From Lachnospiraceae bacterium AC2028 (lineage in GTDB: Bacteria > Bacillota > Clostridia > Lachnospirales > Lachnospiraceae), in contig JNJD01000010.1 in the NCBI GenBank assembly GCA_000702685.1, forward strand, positions 62,001 to 126,000: a DNA stretch of 64,000 bases, written 5' to 3'. How positions within the stretch are numbered: the stretch's first letter is position 1; every line of letters begins with the position of its first letter. The notes under the pieces are model-generated. The model was not told the origin of the DNA. It did no database searches and worked only from the letters and a program-made list of their open reading frames with translations. Made by a program: the position numbers and the translations under genes. Shown one piece after another: positions 8,829-16,939 of this stretch.

Positions 8829-10232
8829 ATGGATATTATATCTGTTACAAAAAGAAGCTTAGGCTATATAAAGAGAAACGGCATGAGTGCCGGAATGCTA
8901 GAGATTGCCGAGAGCATGTCCGGACGGGATTCGCGCGGCTCCGACTACCGCAGGCCCACGGAATATGAGATCTCGGTGATGAGAAGACTTTCGGAGAGAC
9001 TTTCGAGGACTCCCCTTATTTCCGTGCTAGTACCCGCTTATAACACCGATCCCGTGTTCTTCAGGGAGATGGCGGAGAGTGTCCTTGCTCAGGCTTACGA
9101 TAAGCTTGAGCTTATAATAGCCGATGCTTCCGAGGATAAGAGCGTTCTCAGGCAGATCTGCGACGAATTCGGCGATATCCGCGTGAAATACCTGTCACTT
9201 CCCTCCAACAGAGGCATTTCGGAGAATACGAACGAGGCTCTGAAGGAGGCAACAGGCGAATATATCGCTCTTTTGGACCATGATGACCTTCTTACGCCCG
9301 ATGCGCTCCTGCGCATAGTCGAGAACGTGATCAGCTATTCGAAGAGGACCGGCAAGGATCCCGATGTCATCTATTCGGATGAGGACAAGACGAATGCTTC
9401 CGGCAGGGACTTTACTGAGAGGAATTCCAAACCGGATTTCGATCCCAACCTGCTTTTGAACAATAATTATATCTGCCATCTGACCGTAATGAAGGCGGAT
9501 CTTATGAAAAAACTCGCTTTCAGGCCCGAGTACGACGGGGCCCAGGATTATGACCTGCTCCTTAGGGCTATGCGTGAGGGTGCGGGCTTTTCACATGTTC
9601 CCCAGATCCTTTACCACTGGAGGATAAGTCCGGCTTCGACCTCCTCCAATACATCCGGCAAGCTCTATGCTTACGATGCCGGGATAAAGGCTCTCGAGGA
9701 CCACGCTTCGGCGTTCGGCATCAAGGCCGATATCTTTAATCTCAGGAATGTAGGATATTACGAATTCCGCTACAGAGGTGATATATTTGAGAGCAGGCCC
9801 GACCTCGGAGCCGTCGGCGGAAGGGTCGTGACGGATGCCCACAAGGGAAAGATATGCGGCGGACTTATGGGAAAAGAGGGAAATCTTCTTTATGAAGGAC
9901 TCCCCGTAGGTTATACAGGATATTTCCACAGGGCAATGTGCCAGCAGTCGGCAAGCGTCCTCGATATCAGATGCATAAGACTCAATCCCGAGTTCCATGA
10001 CGATTTTTATAAGATCACGGGAGTAAAATATTCCGAGCACAGGATACCCGGAATAGTCTCATTAAGACCTCACGAGACCGGAAGACCCCCTCAGGACGGT
10101 GAGAAGGTTTTCGATGCTAAGACCCTGCCGCCCGAAAGTGACATCCTGGAGATGAGCATGGAGATCTCCGCTAAGATAAGAAATGCCGGATACGGATTAT
10201 TGTATTATCCCTGCTGGCAGGTAGTCAGATGA
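8829..10232 (+). CDS. GT2 family glycosyltransferase
   Basis: Protein of 467 residues. A GT-A (GT2) catalytic domain runs from about residue 60 to 270: ISVLVPAYNTDP at its start, ALLDHDDLLTP carrying the metal-binding acidic motif, and DYDLLLRAM with the likely catalytic base. The first ~55 residues resemble the helical lead found before GT2 domains in clostridial wall-glycan enzymes. The last ~170 residues look like a partial second GT2-like region without an obvious DxD. The ATG lies 8 bases after a terminator T-tract with no good ribosome binding site, so expression must use a promoter hidden in or before the hairpin, or a start further in; the next ATG is 18 codons on. Its stop overlaps the next GT2 start by four bases. 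Donor and acceptor cannot be read from the sequence. Confidence 0.88.
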   Translation: MDIISVTKRSLGYIKRNGMSAGMLEIAESMSGRDSRGSDYRRPTEYEISVMRRLSERLSRTPLISVLVPAYNTDPVFFREMAESVLAQAYDKLELIIADASEDKSVLRQICDEFGDIRVKYLSLPSNRGISENTNEALKEATGEYIALLDHDDLLTPDALLRIVENVISYSKRTGKDPDVIYSDEDKTNASGRDFTERNSKPDFDPNLLLNNNYICHLTVMKADLMKKLAFRPEYDGAQDYDLLLRAMREGAGFSHVPQILYHWRISPASTSSNTSGKLYAYDAGIKALEDHASAFGIKADIFNLRNVGYYEFRYRGDIFESRPDLGAVGGRVVTDAHKGKICGGLMGKEGNLLYEGLPVGYTGYFHRAMCQQSASVLDIRCIRLNPEFHDDFYKITGVKYSEHRIPGIVSLRPHETGRPPQDGEKVFDAKTLPPESDILEMSMEISAKIRNAGYGLLYYPCWQVVR

Positions 10233-11203
10233 ATAAAGTAACTATAGTTATTCCAAATTATAACGGTGAGAAATTCCTGAAGGGCTGTCTTGATTCACTC
10301 AGCCCTTCAATTCAGAACGCAGCGATAACATATGATATTATTGTTGTGGACGATGCATCGACCGATAGCAGCAGAGAGATCGTAAAAGGCTATCCGGAAG
10401 TCAAAATGATAGCCCTTGAAAAGAACGGAGGCTTCCCAAATGCAGTAAATACAGGCATTCGGGCATCTGAAACACCATACGTTATTTTATTAAACAACGA
10501 TACGAAGGCAAAACCCGGATTTGTCCAGTCTTTATATAATACCATACGAAATGATAACAAGTGTTTCTCTGTTTCCGCATCGATGAGGATGTGGGATGAC
10601 GAGGATCTGATAGACAGTGCCGGGGATATTTACTGTGCTCTCGGGTGGTCCAGATCGAGGGGCAAGGGGAGGAGAGCGGCCCGTTACAACAGACCCTGTA
10701 AAATCTTCTCAACCTGCGCCGGTGCTGCGATCTACAGGAGAGAACTATTTAATACCATAGGTTATTTTGACCCTCTTCACTTCATGTATCTCGAGGATCT
10801 GGACGTATGCTGGAGGGCACTCCTCCATGGATTTAATAACAAGTATGATCCTAATGCGGTAGTGGTTCATTACGGTTCAGCGACCACCGGATCGAAATAT
10901 AACAGCCGTAAGGTAATTTTTTCGGCTCAAAATAACATCTATGTTGTATTCAAGAACATGTCAGCAATACAGTTGTTATTAAATTTTCCTTTCCTTGTCG
11001 CAGGCTTCATTGTCAAGACGGCTTTCTTCATCCGGAAGGGTCTCGGCAGGGATTATCTGAAAGGGCTTTCCGAGGGCTTCAAAAAGTGTATCGGCAAAGG
11101 CCGCGGAAACAGATTTAAGGGATTTATGAAGATCATCCCCAGGCTCGCACTCATCGAGCTCATACTTCTTAAAAATATCTTCTCGGTCATCAGAGATACG
11201 TAA
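10229..11203 (+). CDS. GT2 family glycosyltransferase (rhamnosyltransferase-like)
   Basis: Glycosyltransferase of 324 residues. VTIVIPNYNGEKFLKGCLDSL opens the GT-A fold; LLNNDTKAKPGF carries the acidic metal-binding motif and YLEDLDVCWRALL the catalytic-base region. This arrangement is characteristic of the WbbL/RfbN-like rhamnosyltransferase branch of GT2. The C-terminal ~80 residues contain a hydrophobic stretch and basic helices that probably dock to the membrane. Its ATG overlaps the upstream GT2 stop (ATGA), so the two are coupled. A strong terminator lies just after the stop. Given the upstream dTDP-deoxysugar genes, a rhamnose or related dTDP-sugar donor is a reasonable guess, not a proof. 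Confidence 0.9.
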   Translation: MNKVTIVIPNYNGEKFLKGCLDSLSPSIQNAAITYDIIVVDDASTDSSREIVKGYPEVKMIALEKNGGFPNAVNTGIRASETPYVILLNNDTKAKPGFVQSLYNTIRNDNKCFSVSASMRMWDDEDLIDSAGDIYCALGWSRSRGKGRRAARYNRPCKIFSTCAGAAIYRRELFNTIGYFDPLHFMYLEDLDVCWRALLHGFNNKYDPNAVVVHYGSATTGSKYNSRKVIFSAQNNIYVVFKNMSAIQLLLNFPFLVAGFIVKTAFFIRKGLGRDYLKGLSEGFKKCIGKGRGNRFKGFMKIIPRLALIELILLKNIFSVIRDT

Positions 11204-11210
11204 CATTTCG

Positions 11211-11238
11211 GAGCCCGCCCGCGCGGGCTCTTTCTTTT
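11211..11238 (+). terminator. Intrinsic terminator after GT2 pair
   Basis: GAGCCCGC and GCGGGCTC form a GC-rich hairpin followed directly by TTTCTTTT. A palindromic repeat copy follows three bases later. Confidence 0.93.
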
Positions 11239-11240
11239 GA

Positions 11241-11261
11241 GTGAACCGTCCCCCTGTTCAC
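11241..11261. repeat. GTGAAC palindromic repeat, copy 1 (short form)
   Basis: A 21-base element with GTGAAC at one end and GTTCAC at the other around a C-rich core (CGTCCCCCT). On the opposite strand it reads GTGAACAGGGGGACGGT then TCAC, the same order as the two longer copies at 16803 and 22608. It sits just after a terminator in an intergenic gap. It resembles short REP-like elements dispersed in clostridial genomes; no transposase is nearby. Confidence 0.75.
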
Positions 11262-11364
11262 CGGCTTTCTGTTTTACATTTATTAAGAAATATTTAAAAT
11301 CCCCCCTTTAACTGTCTTAACTCCCCCAAATGTTGTAAAATCTTAACTGGATTGGAGTTAAGGA

Positions 11365-12768
11365 ATGATCAGAGATAACCAGCAGATCTTTAATAGGATC
11401 AACGTACTGATTGATGCGGTCATCGTTGCCGTATCACTGGTCCTTGCATTCCACTTATATTTCTTTTTAAGACCGCCTGAGTGGATCTATTATCTGGGGA
11501 TCGAGTATTACTACGAGATCCTTCCTTTTGTCATTCCCGGATACATCCTTATCTACAGCTTCTGCGACATCTACACTTCCCGCAGGACCGGAAGGCAGCA
11601 GTGGGAGGTTTTCGATCTGATCAAAGCCAACGTCATCGGACTTCTGGCTCTGATGCTTTTTGTATACAACATTGCCCGTGACATCAACTATTCCCGTGGC
11701 GTTCTTTGCACGTTCTGTGTTCTCAATATCTTTTTCGGAAGCATCTACAGGTCCATCCTCAGGACGATCCTCAAGACCTTCAGGAAGAAGGGCTACAATC
11801 TCAAGCATGTCCTTCTCGTCGGATATTCGAGAGCTGCGGAAAACTATATGGACCGCATCAGGGAAAACCCCCAGTGGGGATATAACATCGTGGGCGTCCT
11901 CGACGATCATGTACCCGCCGGTGCTATGTACCACGGAGTTAAGGTTCTCGGAACCTTAGGAAACCTCGAATACATCCTTCCCGAGCATAAGCTGGACGAG
12001 ATCGTCATAGCTCTTCCCCTCGAGGATTACGAAAAGCTCGAAGAGACCGTCAACATCTGCGAAAAATTCGGCGTACACACCAAGTTCGTGCCCGACTATA
12101 ACAGTGTCATCCCTACCAGACCCTACACCGAGGATATCGGCGGGCTTCCCGTCATCAACATCCGCTATGTTCCACTTACCAACAGCGGCAATATCTTCGT
12201 AAAGAGGGTTTTTGATATTTTTGCATCGCTCCTCGGCATCATCATCACCTCGCCACTTATGCTTGTGATCGCGATACTGATAAAGCTGACAAGCAAGGGC
12301 CCCATCATTTTCAAGCAGGAGAGAGTCGGGCTTCACAACAAGACCTTCAAGATGTACAAGTTCCGTTCGATGAAGGTCCAGAGTGAAAAGAAAGAGAAGA
12401 AGGGCTGGACCAAAAAGAACGATCCCAGAGTCACGACCGTCGGAAGATTTATCCGTAAGACCAGCATCGACGAGCTGCCCCAGCTTTTCAACATACTCAA
12501 GGGAGATATGAGCCTTATCGGTCCCAGACCCGAGCGTCCCCAGTTTGTCGAGAAGTTCATGGAGGAGATCCCCAGATACAATGTCAAGCACCAGGTCCGT
12601 CCCGGACTTACCGGCTGGGCACAGGTCAACGGCCTCAGGGGAGACACTTCCATCAGGAAGAGAGTCGAATACGACATTTACTACATTGAAAACTGGAGTT
12701 TTCTATTTGATATAAAGATAATCCTGATGACATTCATCACGGGATTTGTCAACAAAAACGCTTATTGA
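11365..12768 (+). CDS. Undecaprenyl-phosphate sugar phosphotransferase (WbaP/WcaJ-type initiating enzyme)
   Basis: Polyprenyl phosphosugar transferase of 467 residues that starts a glycan by placing a sugar-1-phosphate on undecaprenyl phosphate. The N-terminal half has about four membrane helices, then a Rossmann-like region (HVLLVGYSRAAENYMD, ~residues 148-270). The C-terminal ~200 residues form the bacterial sugar transferase domain: a hydrophobic hairpin after KRVFDIFAS, KMYKFRSM, DELPQLFNILKGDM, IGPRPERP and VRPGLTGWAQVNG. Its own weak promoter (TGTTGTAAAAT near 11332-11341) and GGAG ribosome site lie upstream. It is one of two initiating transferases in the window; the other, near 38 kb, is the short form. 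Followed 22 bases later by the LCP gene. Confidence 0.93.
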   Translation: MIRDNQQIFNRINVLIDAVIVAVSLVLAFHLYFFLRPPEWIYYLGIEYYYEILPFVIPGYILIYSFCDIYTSRRTGRQQWEVFDLIKANVIGLLALMLFVYNIARDINYSRGVLCTFCVLNIFFGSIYRSILRTILKTFRKKGYNLKHVLLVGYSRAAENYMDRIRENPQWGYNIVGVLDDHVPAGAMYHGVKVLGTLGNLEYILPEHKLDEIVIALPLEDYEKLEETVNICEKFGVHTKFVPDYNSVIPTRPYTEDIGGLPVINIRYVPLTNSGNIFVKRVFDIFASLLGIIITSPLMLVIAILIKLTSKGPIIFKQERVGLHNKTFKMYKFRSMKVQSEKKEKKGWTKKNDPRVTTVGRFIRKTSIDELPQLFNILKGDMSLIGPRPERPQFVEKFMEEIPRYNVKHQVRPGLTGWAQVNGLRGDTSIRKRVEYDIYYIENWSFLFDIKIILMTFITGFVNKNAY

Positions 12769-12790
12769 TCCGAACAGTTTAGGAGACATT

Positions 12791-13933
12791 ATGGCATCAG
12801 CTACAGGGTCCAAGGGCCCCGCTAAAAAAACAAATAAAGTTTCGAGTGCAAGAACCAAGAGAAAGATGGTCGTGTTCGTTATCGAGGTCATCATCATCCT
12901 GGGTATGATAGGTGTGCTCTACTATGTCATGAAGCATACCCAGACCACCGATGACGAAGGCCCCATCTATGCGGATGTGGGTGATCTGTCGCCTTCCGAT
13001 ATCGGTATTTCCGATTCGGTTCTTCGTTCCTCCGACGGGGGTGCGATGGACGGCTACACCAATATCGCTCTTTTCGGTGTGGATGCTCTCAGCTCCAAGG
13101 GAAGCGACCTTCTCAGAGGATACAGGAGCGACACCATAATGATCGCAAGCATCAACAATGCGACCGGTGAAGTGACTCTCGTATCGGTCTACAGGGATAC
13201 CTATCTGAACCTCGGAAACGACAGCTACAATAAGTGCAACGCCGCATATGCCAAGGGCGGAGCCACCCAGGCTGTAACGATGCTCAACGCAAACCTTGAC
13301 CTCAACATCACCAACTGGGTAACCGTAAGCTACAAGGCACTTGCCACCGTCATCGATGATCTCGGCGGCATAATGATAGATGTGGAATCCAATGAGATCG
13401 ACCATCTGAACAATTATCAGATCGCGGTCGCACAGGCAATCGGCATCTCCGAGGACAATATCACTCCCGTAAGAGAGACCGGATACCAGCTCCTCAACGG
13501 AATGCAGGCTGCGGCATATTGCAGGATCAGATACACCGACGGTAACGATTTTAAGCGCACCGAGCGCCAGAGGGAGGTTCTCGAGGCGATCCTCAAGGAA
13601 GCGCAGACCCGCGATGCTGCGACCCTCACCAGCATCTTTACCGACGTAATGAACTATACATATACGAGCTTTGATGAAAAGACACTCCTCGATATGGTCC
13701 TCAATGTAAAAGACTACAGGGTCGTCCGCGACGGAGGCTTCCCTTCGATGGATATGATGGCGGGCGCGAACCTCAGGACCTACGGCGACTGCGTTGTTCC
13801 GACGAACCTTGAAGACAATGTCATCTGGCTCCACGAGTATCTCTTTAACGACAGAAATTACGTTCCGAGCGACCAGGTTAAGGCGTTCTCCGCTTATATC
13901 GAGGCTGAAACGGAAAATTATATCAGGAAATAG
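12791..13933 (+). CDS. LytR-CpsA-Psr (LCP) family glycan ligase
   Basis: Membrane-anchored protein of 380 residues. A basic cytoplasmic tail is followed by one transmembrane helix (about residues 30-50) and an extracellular LCP domain. Family marks are RSDTIMIASINNATGEV, VYRDTYL, KCNAAYAKGG, the VSYKALATVIDDLGGI segment, and CRIRYTDGNDFKRTERQ, which supplies the pyrophosphate-binding arginines. LCP enzymes move polyprenyl-linked wall polysaccharide onto peptidoglycan MurNAc. AGGAG immediately before the ATG decides the start; a TTG 15 codons upstream would lie inside the preceding gene. Its position next to the initiating transferase suggests that this glycan is wall-attached. Confidence 0.93.
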   Translation: MASATGSKGPAKKTNKVSSARTKRKMVVFVIEVIIILGMIGVLYYVMKHTQTTDDEGPIYADVGDLSPSDIGISDSVLRSSDGGAMDGYTNIALFGVDALSSKGSDLLRGYRSDTIMIASINNATGEVTLVSVYRDTYLNLGNDSYNKCNAAYAKGGATQAVTMLNANLDLNITNWVTVSYKALATVIDDLGGIMIDVESNEIDHLNNYQIAVAQAIGISEDNITPVRETGYQLLNGMQAAAYCRIRYTDGNDFKRTERQREVLEAILKEAQTRDAATLTSIFTDVMNYTYTSFDEKTLLDMVLNVKDYRVVRDGGFPSMDMMAGANLRTYGDCVVPTNLEDNVIWLHEYLFNDRNYVPSDQVKAFSAYIEAETENYIRK

Positions 13934-13935
13934 TT

Positions 13936-14931
13936 TTGAATATTCAGGTTATAATCCCGGTCTATAAGCCGGATAAAAAGTTAATAAAGCTGATCGACAG
14001 GCTGAAAAAACAGACTCTCGTTCCTCATGGTATCAATCTTATCCATTCCGCAGGGGATGAGCCTGACGAGACTGTTGAGCAGATAAAAAAAGATTTCCCC
14101 GATGTCCGCATAATGGAGATAAAGGTATCCGAGTACGATCACGGCGATACGAGAAGAAGAGCCGTTAGGAATACTCCCTGCGATATTTTCGTAATGATGA
14201 CCCAGGATGCGGTTCCCGTATCGGACGATCTTATCGAAAAGCTCGTAACTCCCCTTAAGAATCAGATGGAAAAAGAAAACGCATCATATCCGGATGCTGC
14301 GGACGATCCAAAGTCCCGCGCCGGAGCAATCGCATGCGTCTATGCGCGCCAGATGCCGGGAACGGGATCCTCGCCGTATGAAAAGCTTGCAAGGCTCCAT
14401 AATTATTCAGAGCTTTCCAAGACGAAATATAAATCCGATATCGAGAAGATGGGGATCAAGGCTTTCTTTTGCTCGGATGTGTGCTGTGCATACAGAAGGG
14501 ATATCTATGAAGAGGCCGGCGGATTCATCAAAAGCACGATCTTCAATGAGGATATGATCATAGCAAGGAAATTCCTCGAGCTAGGATACGGTGTGAGGTA
14601 CGAAGCTACGGCCAAGGTGATCCATGCGCACAACTACACCGCGATGCAGCAGTTCCACAGGAATTTCGATCTCGGCGTAAGCCAGGCGATGCACCCGGAG
14701 GTTTTCGCGGATGTAAGCTCCGAATCGGAAGGGATGAAGTTCGTTACCGGAAGCATAAAGCTTTTAATGAAAAAGGGCGCTGTTTTGCTGATCCCGGGGT
14801 TTGTGAACCAGTGTGCATTCAAGCTCATCGGCTACAAGCTGGGCAGAAATTATGCAAAATTGCCCGAATGTTTTATAATGAAATTTACGGCCAATAAAAA
14901 ATTCTGGCTGAAACTGAAAGAGAGTAACTGA
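13936..14931 (+). CDS. GT2 family glycosyltransferase with TTG start
   Basis: Glycosyltransferase of 331 residues. NIQVIIPVYKPDKKL opens the GT-A domain, FVMMTQDAVPVSDDLIEKL holds the acidic motif (QDA instead of DxD), and FNEDMIIARKFLELGYGVRY is the catalytic-base region. This pattern fits the rhamnosyltransferase branch annotated in Gram-positive wall glycan loci. No ATG or GTG lies near the conserved N-terminus; the frame begins with TTG two bases after the LCP stop, preceded by CAGGAA, so TTG is the likely start codon. Its stop lies two bases before glmS. The donor sugar is unknown. Confidence 0.88.
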   Translation: MNIQVIIPVYKPDKKLIKLIDRLKKQTLVPHGINLIHSAGDEPDETVEQIKKDFPDVRIMEIKVSEYDHGDTRRRAVRNTPCDIFVMMTQDAVPVSDDLIEKLVTPLKNQMEKENASYPDAADDPKSRAGAIACVYARQMPGTGSSPYEKLARLHNYSELSKTKYKSDIEKMGIKAFFCSDVCCAYRRDIYEEAGGFIKSTIFNEDMIIARKFLELGYGVRYEATAKVIHAHNYTAMQQFHRNFDLGVSQAMHPEVFADVSSESEGMKFVTGSIKLLMKKGAVLLIPGFVNQCAFKLIGYKLGRNYAKLPECFIMKFTANKKFWLKLKESN

Positions 14932-14933
14932 TT

Positions 14934-16802
14934 ATGTGCGGAATTGTCGGATATGTAGGAAAAAAACAGGCTGCCCCCATCTTGCTCGAGGGGCTTTCAA
15001 AGCTTGAATACAGAGGATATGACTCTGCGGGTCTTGCCGTAAGGGACGGTGAGAACCTTGCGGAGGTCGTCAAGGAAAAGGGCAAGCTCAAGGAGCTGTC
15101 CGAGAAGGTTGACGGCGGAAGAGCGCTCAAGGGTACCTGCGGCATCGGCCACACCAGATGGGCGACCCACGGAGAACCCAGCCAGATCAATGCGCATCCC
15201 CATGTCAGCGGAAACTGCGCACGTTCCGGTTCCGGCGCCGTTGAAAGCGAAGTAGTCGGCGTACATAACGGAATCATCGAAAATTATCAGGAGCTCCGCG
15301 ATAAGCTTTCCAAGCACGGATATCAGTTCTATTCACAGACCGATACCGAGGTCGTCATCAAGCTTATCGATTACTACTATAAGAAATATAAGATCGGCCC
15401 CGTCGATGCGATTGCCAAGACAATGGTAAGAGTCAGGGGTTCATATGCACTTGAGGTGATGTTCAAGGACCGTCCCGGCGAAATCTGGGCAGCGAGAAAA
15501 GAAAGCCCCATGATCATCGGAATCGCGGACGGAGACTGCTATATCGCATCCGATGTTCCCGCGATCCTCAAGTACACCAGACAGGTTTACTATATCGGAA
15601 ACCTCGAGATGGCATGTCTTAAGGACGGGAAGGCGGTATTCTATAACCTCGACGGCGATACGATCGAGAAGGAACTTACCGAGATCAAGTGGGATGCCGA
15701 AGCTGCCGAAAAGGGCGGATTCGAGCACTTCATGATAAAAGAGATCCATGAGCAGCCCAGAGCTGTAGAGGATACTCTTTCAAGCGTATGCAAGGACGGC
15801 AAGATCGATCTTTCGGGTGTGGGACTTACCACCGAGGAGATCCGGAAGGTTGACCGTATCACAATAGTTGCCTGCGGAAGCGCATGGCATGCCGGAATGG
15901 TAGGCCAGTACGTAATGGAGGATCTTGCAAGGATCCCCGTAAGAGTTGAGCTTGCTTCGGAATTCAGATACAGAAAGCCCATCCTTACTCCCGACCAGCT
16001 TGTCATTGTAATAAGCCAGTCCGGTGAGACTGCGGATTCGCTTGCCGCTCTCAGGGAAGCCAAGGCACAGGGCATCAATACTCTCGGAATCGTAAATGTC
16101 GTAGGATCGTCCATCGCAAGAGAAGCCGACAATGTCTTCTATACAATGGCAGGTCCCGAGATAAGCGTTGCCACAACCAAGGCATATTCCGCTCAGCTCA
16201 TCGCCATGTACTGCCTTGCAATTGAATTTGCCAAGGTCAAGGGCAGGATCGATGATGAGAAATATAAGCATCTTATAGAAGAAATGGCTACGATCCCCGA
16301 CAAGATCGGAAACATTCTTCTCGATAAGGAAAGGATCCAGTGGTTCGCCGCAAAATATGCGAACGCACACGATATCTTCTTTATAGGAAGAGGAATAGAT
16401 TATGCCGTAACTCTCGAGGGAAGCCTCAAGCTCAAGGAGATCAGCTACATCCACTCCGAGGCATATGCGGCCGGCGAACTCAAGCACGGAACCATAAGCC
16501 TTATCGAGGACGGCACTCTTGTTGTCGGAGTACTCACCCAGTCAGATCTCTACGAAAAGACCATCAGCAATATGGTCGAGTGCAAGTCCAGAGGCGCATA
16601 TCTCTACGGACTTACGATGGCAGGCAATTACAAGACCGAAGATACCTGCAACTTCGTATCATACATCCCCAAGGTTGATGAGCATTTCGCCGCAAGCCTT
16701 GCGGTAGTACCACTTCAGCTCCTCGGATATTACGTATCCGTCGCAAAGGGCCTTGATGTAGATAAGCCCAGGAACCTGGCTAAGTCGGTAACTGTTGAAT
16801 AA
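14934..16802 (+). CDS. glmS: Glutamine--fructose-6-phosphate aminotransferase (isomerizing)
   Basis: Enzyme of 622 residues making glucosamine-6-phosphate from fructose-6-phosphate and glutamine, the entry to UDP-GlcNAc and peptidoglycan. After Met, Cys2 is the glutaminase nucleophile (MCGIVGYVG); HTRWATHG and GVHNGIIENY complete that domain. Two SIS sugar-isomerase domains follow (ACGSAWHAG, SQSGETADS, SVATTKAYS), and the C-terminus ends in KPRNLAKSVTVE, the canonical tail. The length is slightly above the usual ~610. No glmS ribozyme can sit upstream because the previous gene ends two bases away; expression appears tied to the glycan operon. A repeat and a terminator follow the stop. Confidence 0.97.
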   Translation: MCGIVGYVGKKQAAPILLEGLSKLEYRGYDSAGLAVRDGENLAEVVKEKGKLKELSEKVDGGRALKGTCGIGHTRWATHGEPSQINAHPHVSGNCARSGSGAVESEVVGVHNGIIENYQELRDKLSKHGYQFYSQTDTEVVIKLIDYYYKKYKIGPVDAIAKTMVRVRGSYALEVMFKDRPGEIWAARKESPMIIGIADGDCYIASDVPAILKYTRQVYYIGNLEMACLKDGKAVFYNLDGDTIEKELTEIKWDAEAAEKGGFEHFMIKEIHEQPRAVEDTLSSVCKDGKIDLSGVGLTTEEIRKVDRITIVACGSAWHAGMVGQYVMEDLARIPVRVELASEFRYRKPILTPDQLVIVISQSGETADSLAALREAKAQGINTLGIVNVVGSSIAREADNVFYTMAGPEISVATTKAYSAQLIAMYCLAIEFAKVKGRIDDEKYKHLIEEMATIPDKIGNILLDKERIQWFAAKYANAHDIFFIGRGIDYAVTLEGSLKLKEISYIHSEAYAAGELKHGTISLIEDGTLVVGVLTQSDLYEKTISNMVECKSRGAYLYGLTMAGNYKTEDTCNFVSYIPKVDEHFAASLAVVPLQLLGYYVSVAKGLDVDKPRNLAKSVTVE

Positions 16803-16831
16803 GTGAACAGGGGGACGGTTCCTTCGTTCAC
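16803..16831. repeat. GTGAAC palindromic repeat, copy 2 (long form)
   Basis: A 29-base element starting at the base after the glmS stop: GTGAACAGGGGGACGG, then TTCCTTC, then GTTCAC. The ends are inverted repeats. It differs from the copy after clpX at only two positions. It lies between the stop codon and the terminator. Confidence 0.8.
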
Positions 16832-16852
16832 TGAAATCTTTCAAAATAATTT

Positions 16853-16883
16853 CGCCCGGGGCGCGCTGCCCCGGGCGATTTTT
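16853..16883. terminator. Intrinsic terminator between convergent glmS and htrA
   Basis: CGCCCGGGG and CCCCGGGCG form a perfect 9-bp stem with a 7-base loop, then ATTTTT. The gene on the other strand ends 60 bases away, so it may act for both, though the A-run on the htrA side is weak. Confidence 0.92.
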
Positions 16884-16939
16884 GATTACGTGGATTCTGT
16901 CGTGAAAAAGTTGCTTTTAATTTGCTCCACCCGCTACTT

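Noticed and set aside
12797-13834. Long open frame (345 codons) on the minus strand opposite the LCP gene
   Set aside because: It lacks any motif and a ribosome binding site, and the plus strand encodes a fully motif-supported LCP protein. It is a codon-bias shadow, like other long antisense frames at 903-1565, 15780-16487 and 20068-20820.
14885-14934. glmS ribozyme upstream of glmS
   Set aside because: Only two bases separate the upstream stop from the glmS start, so there is no room for the ribozyme.
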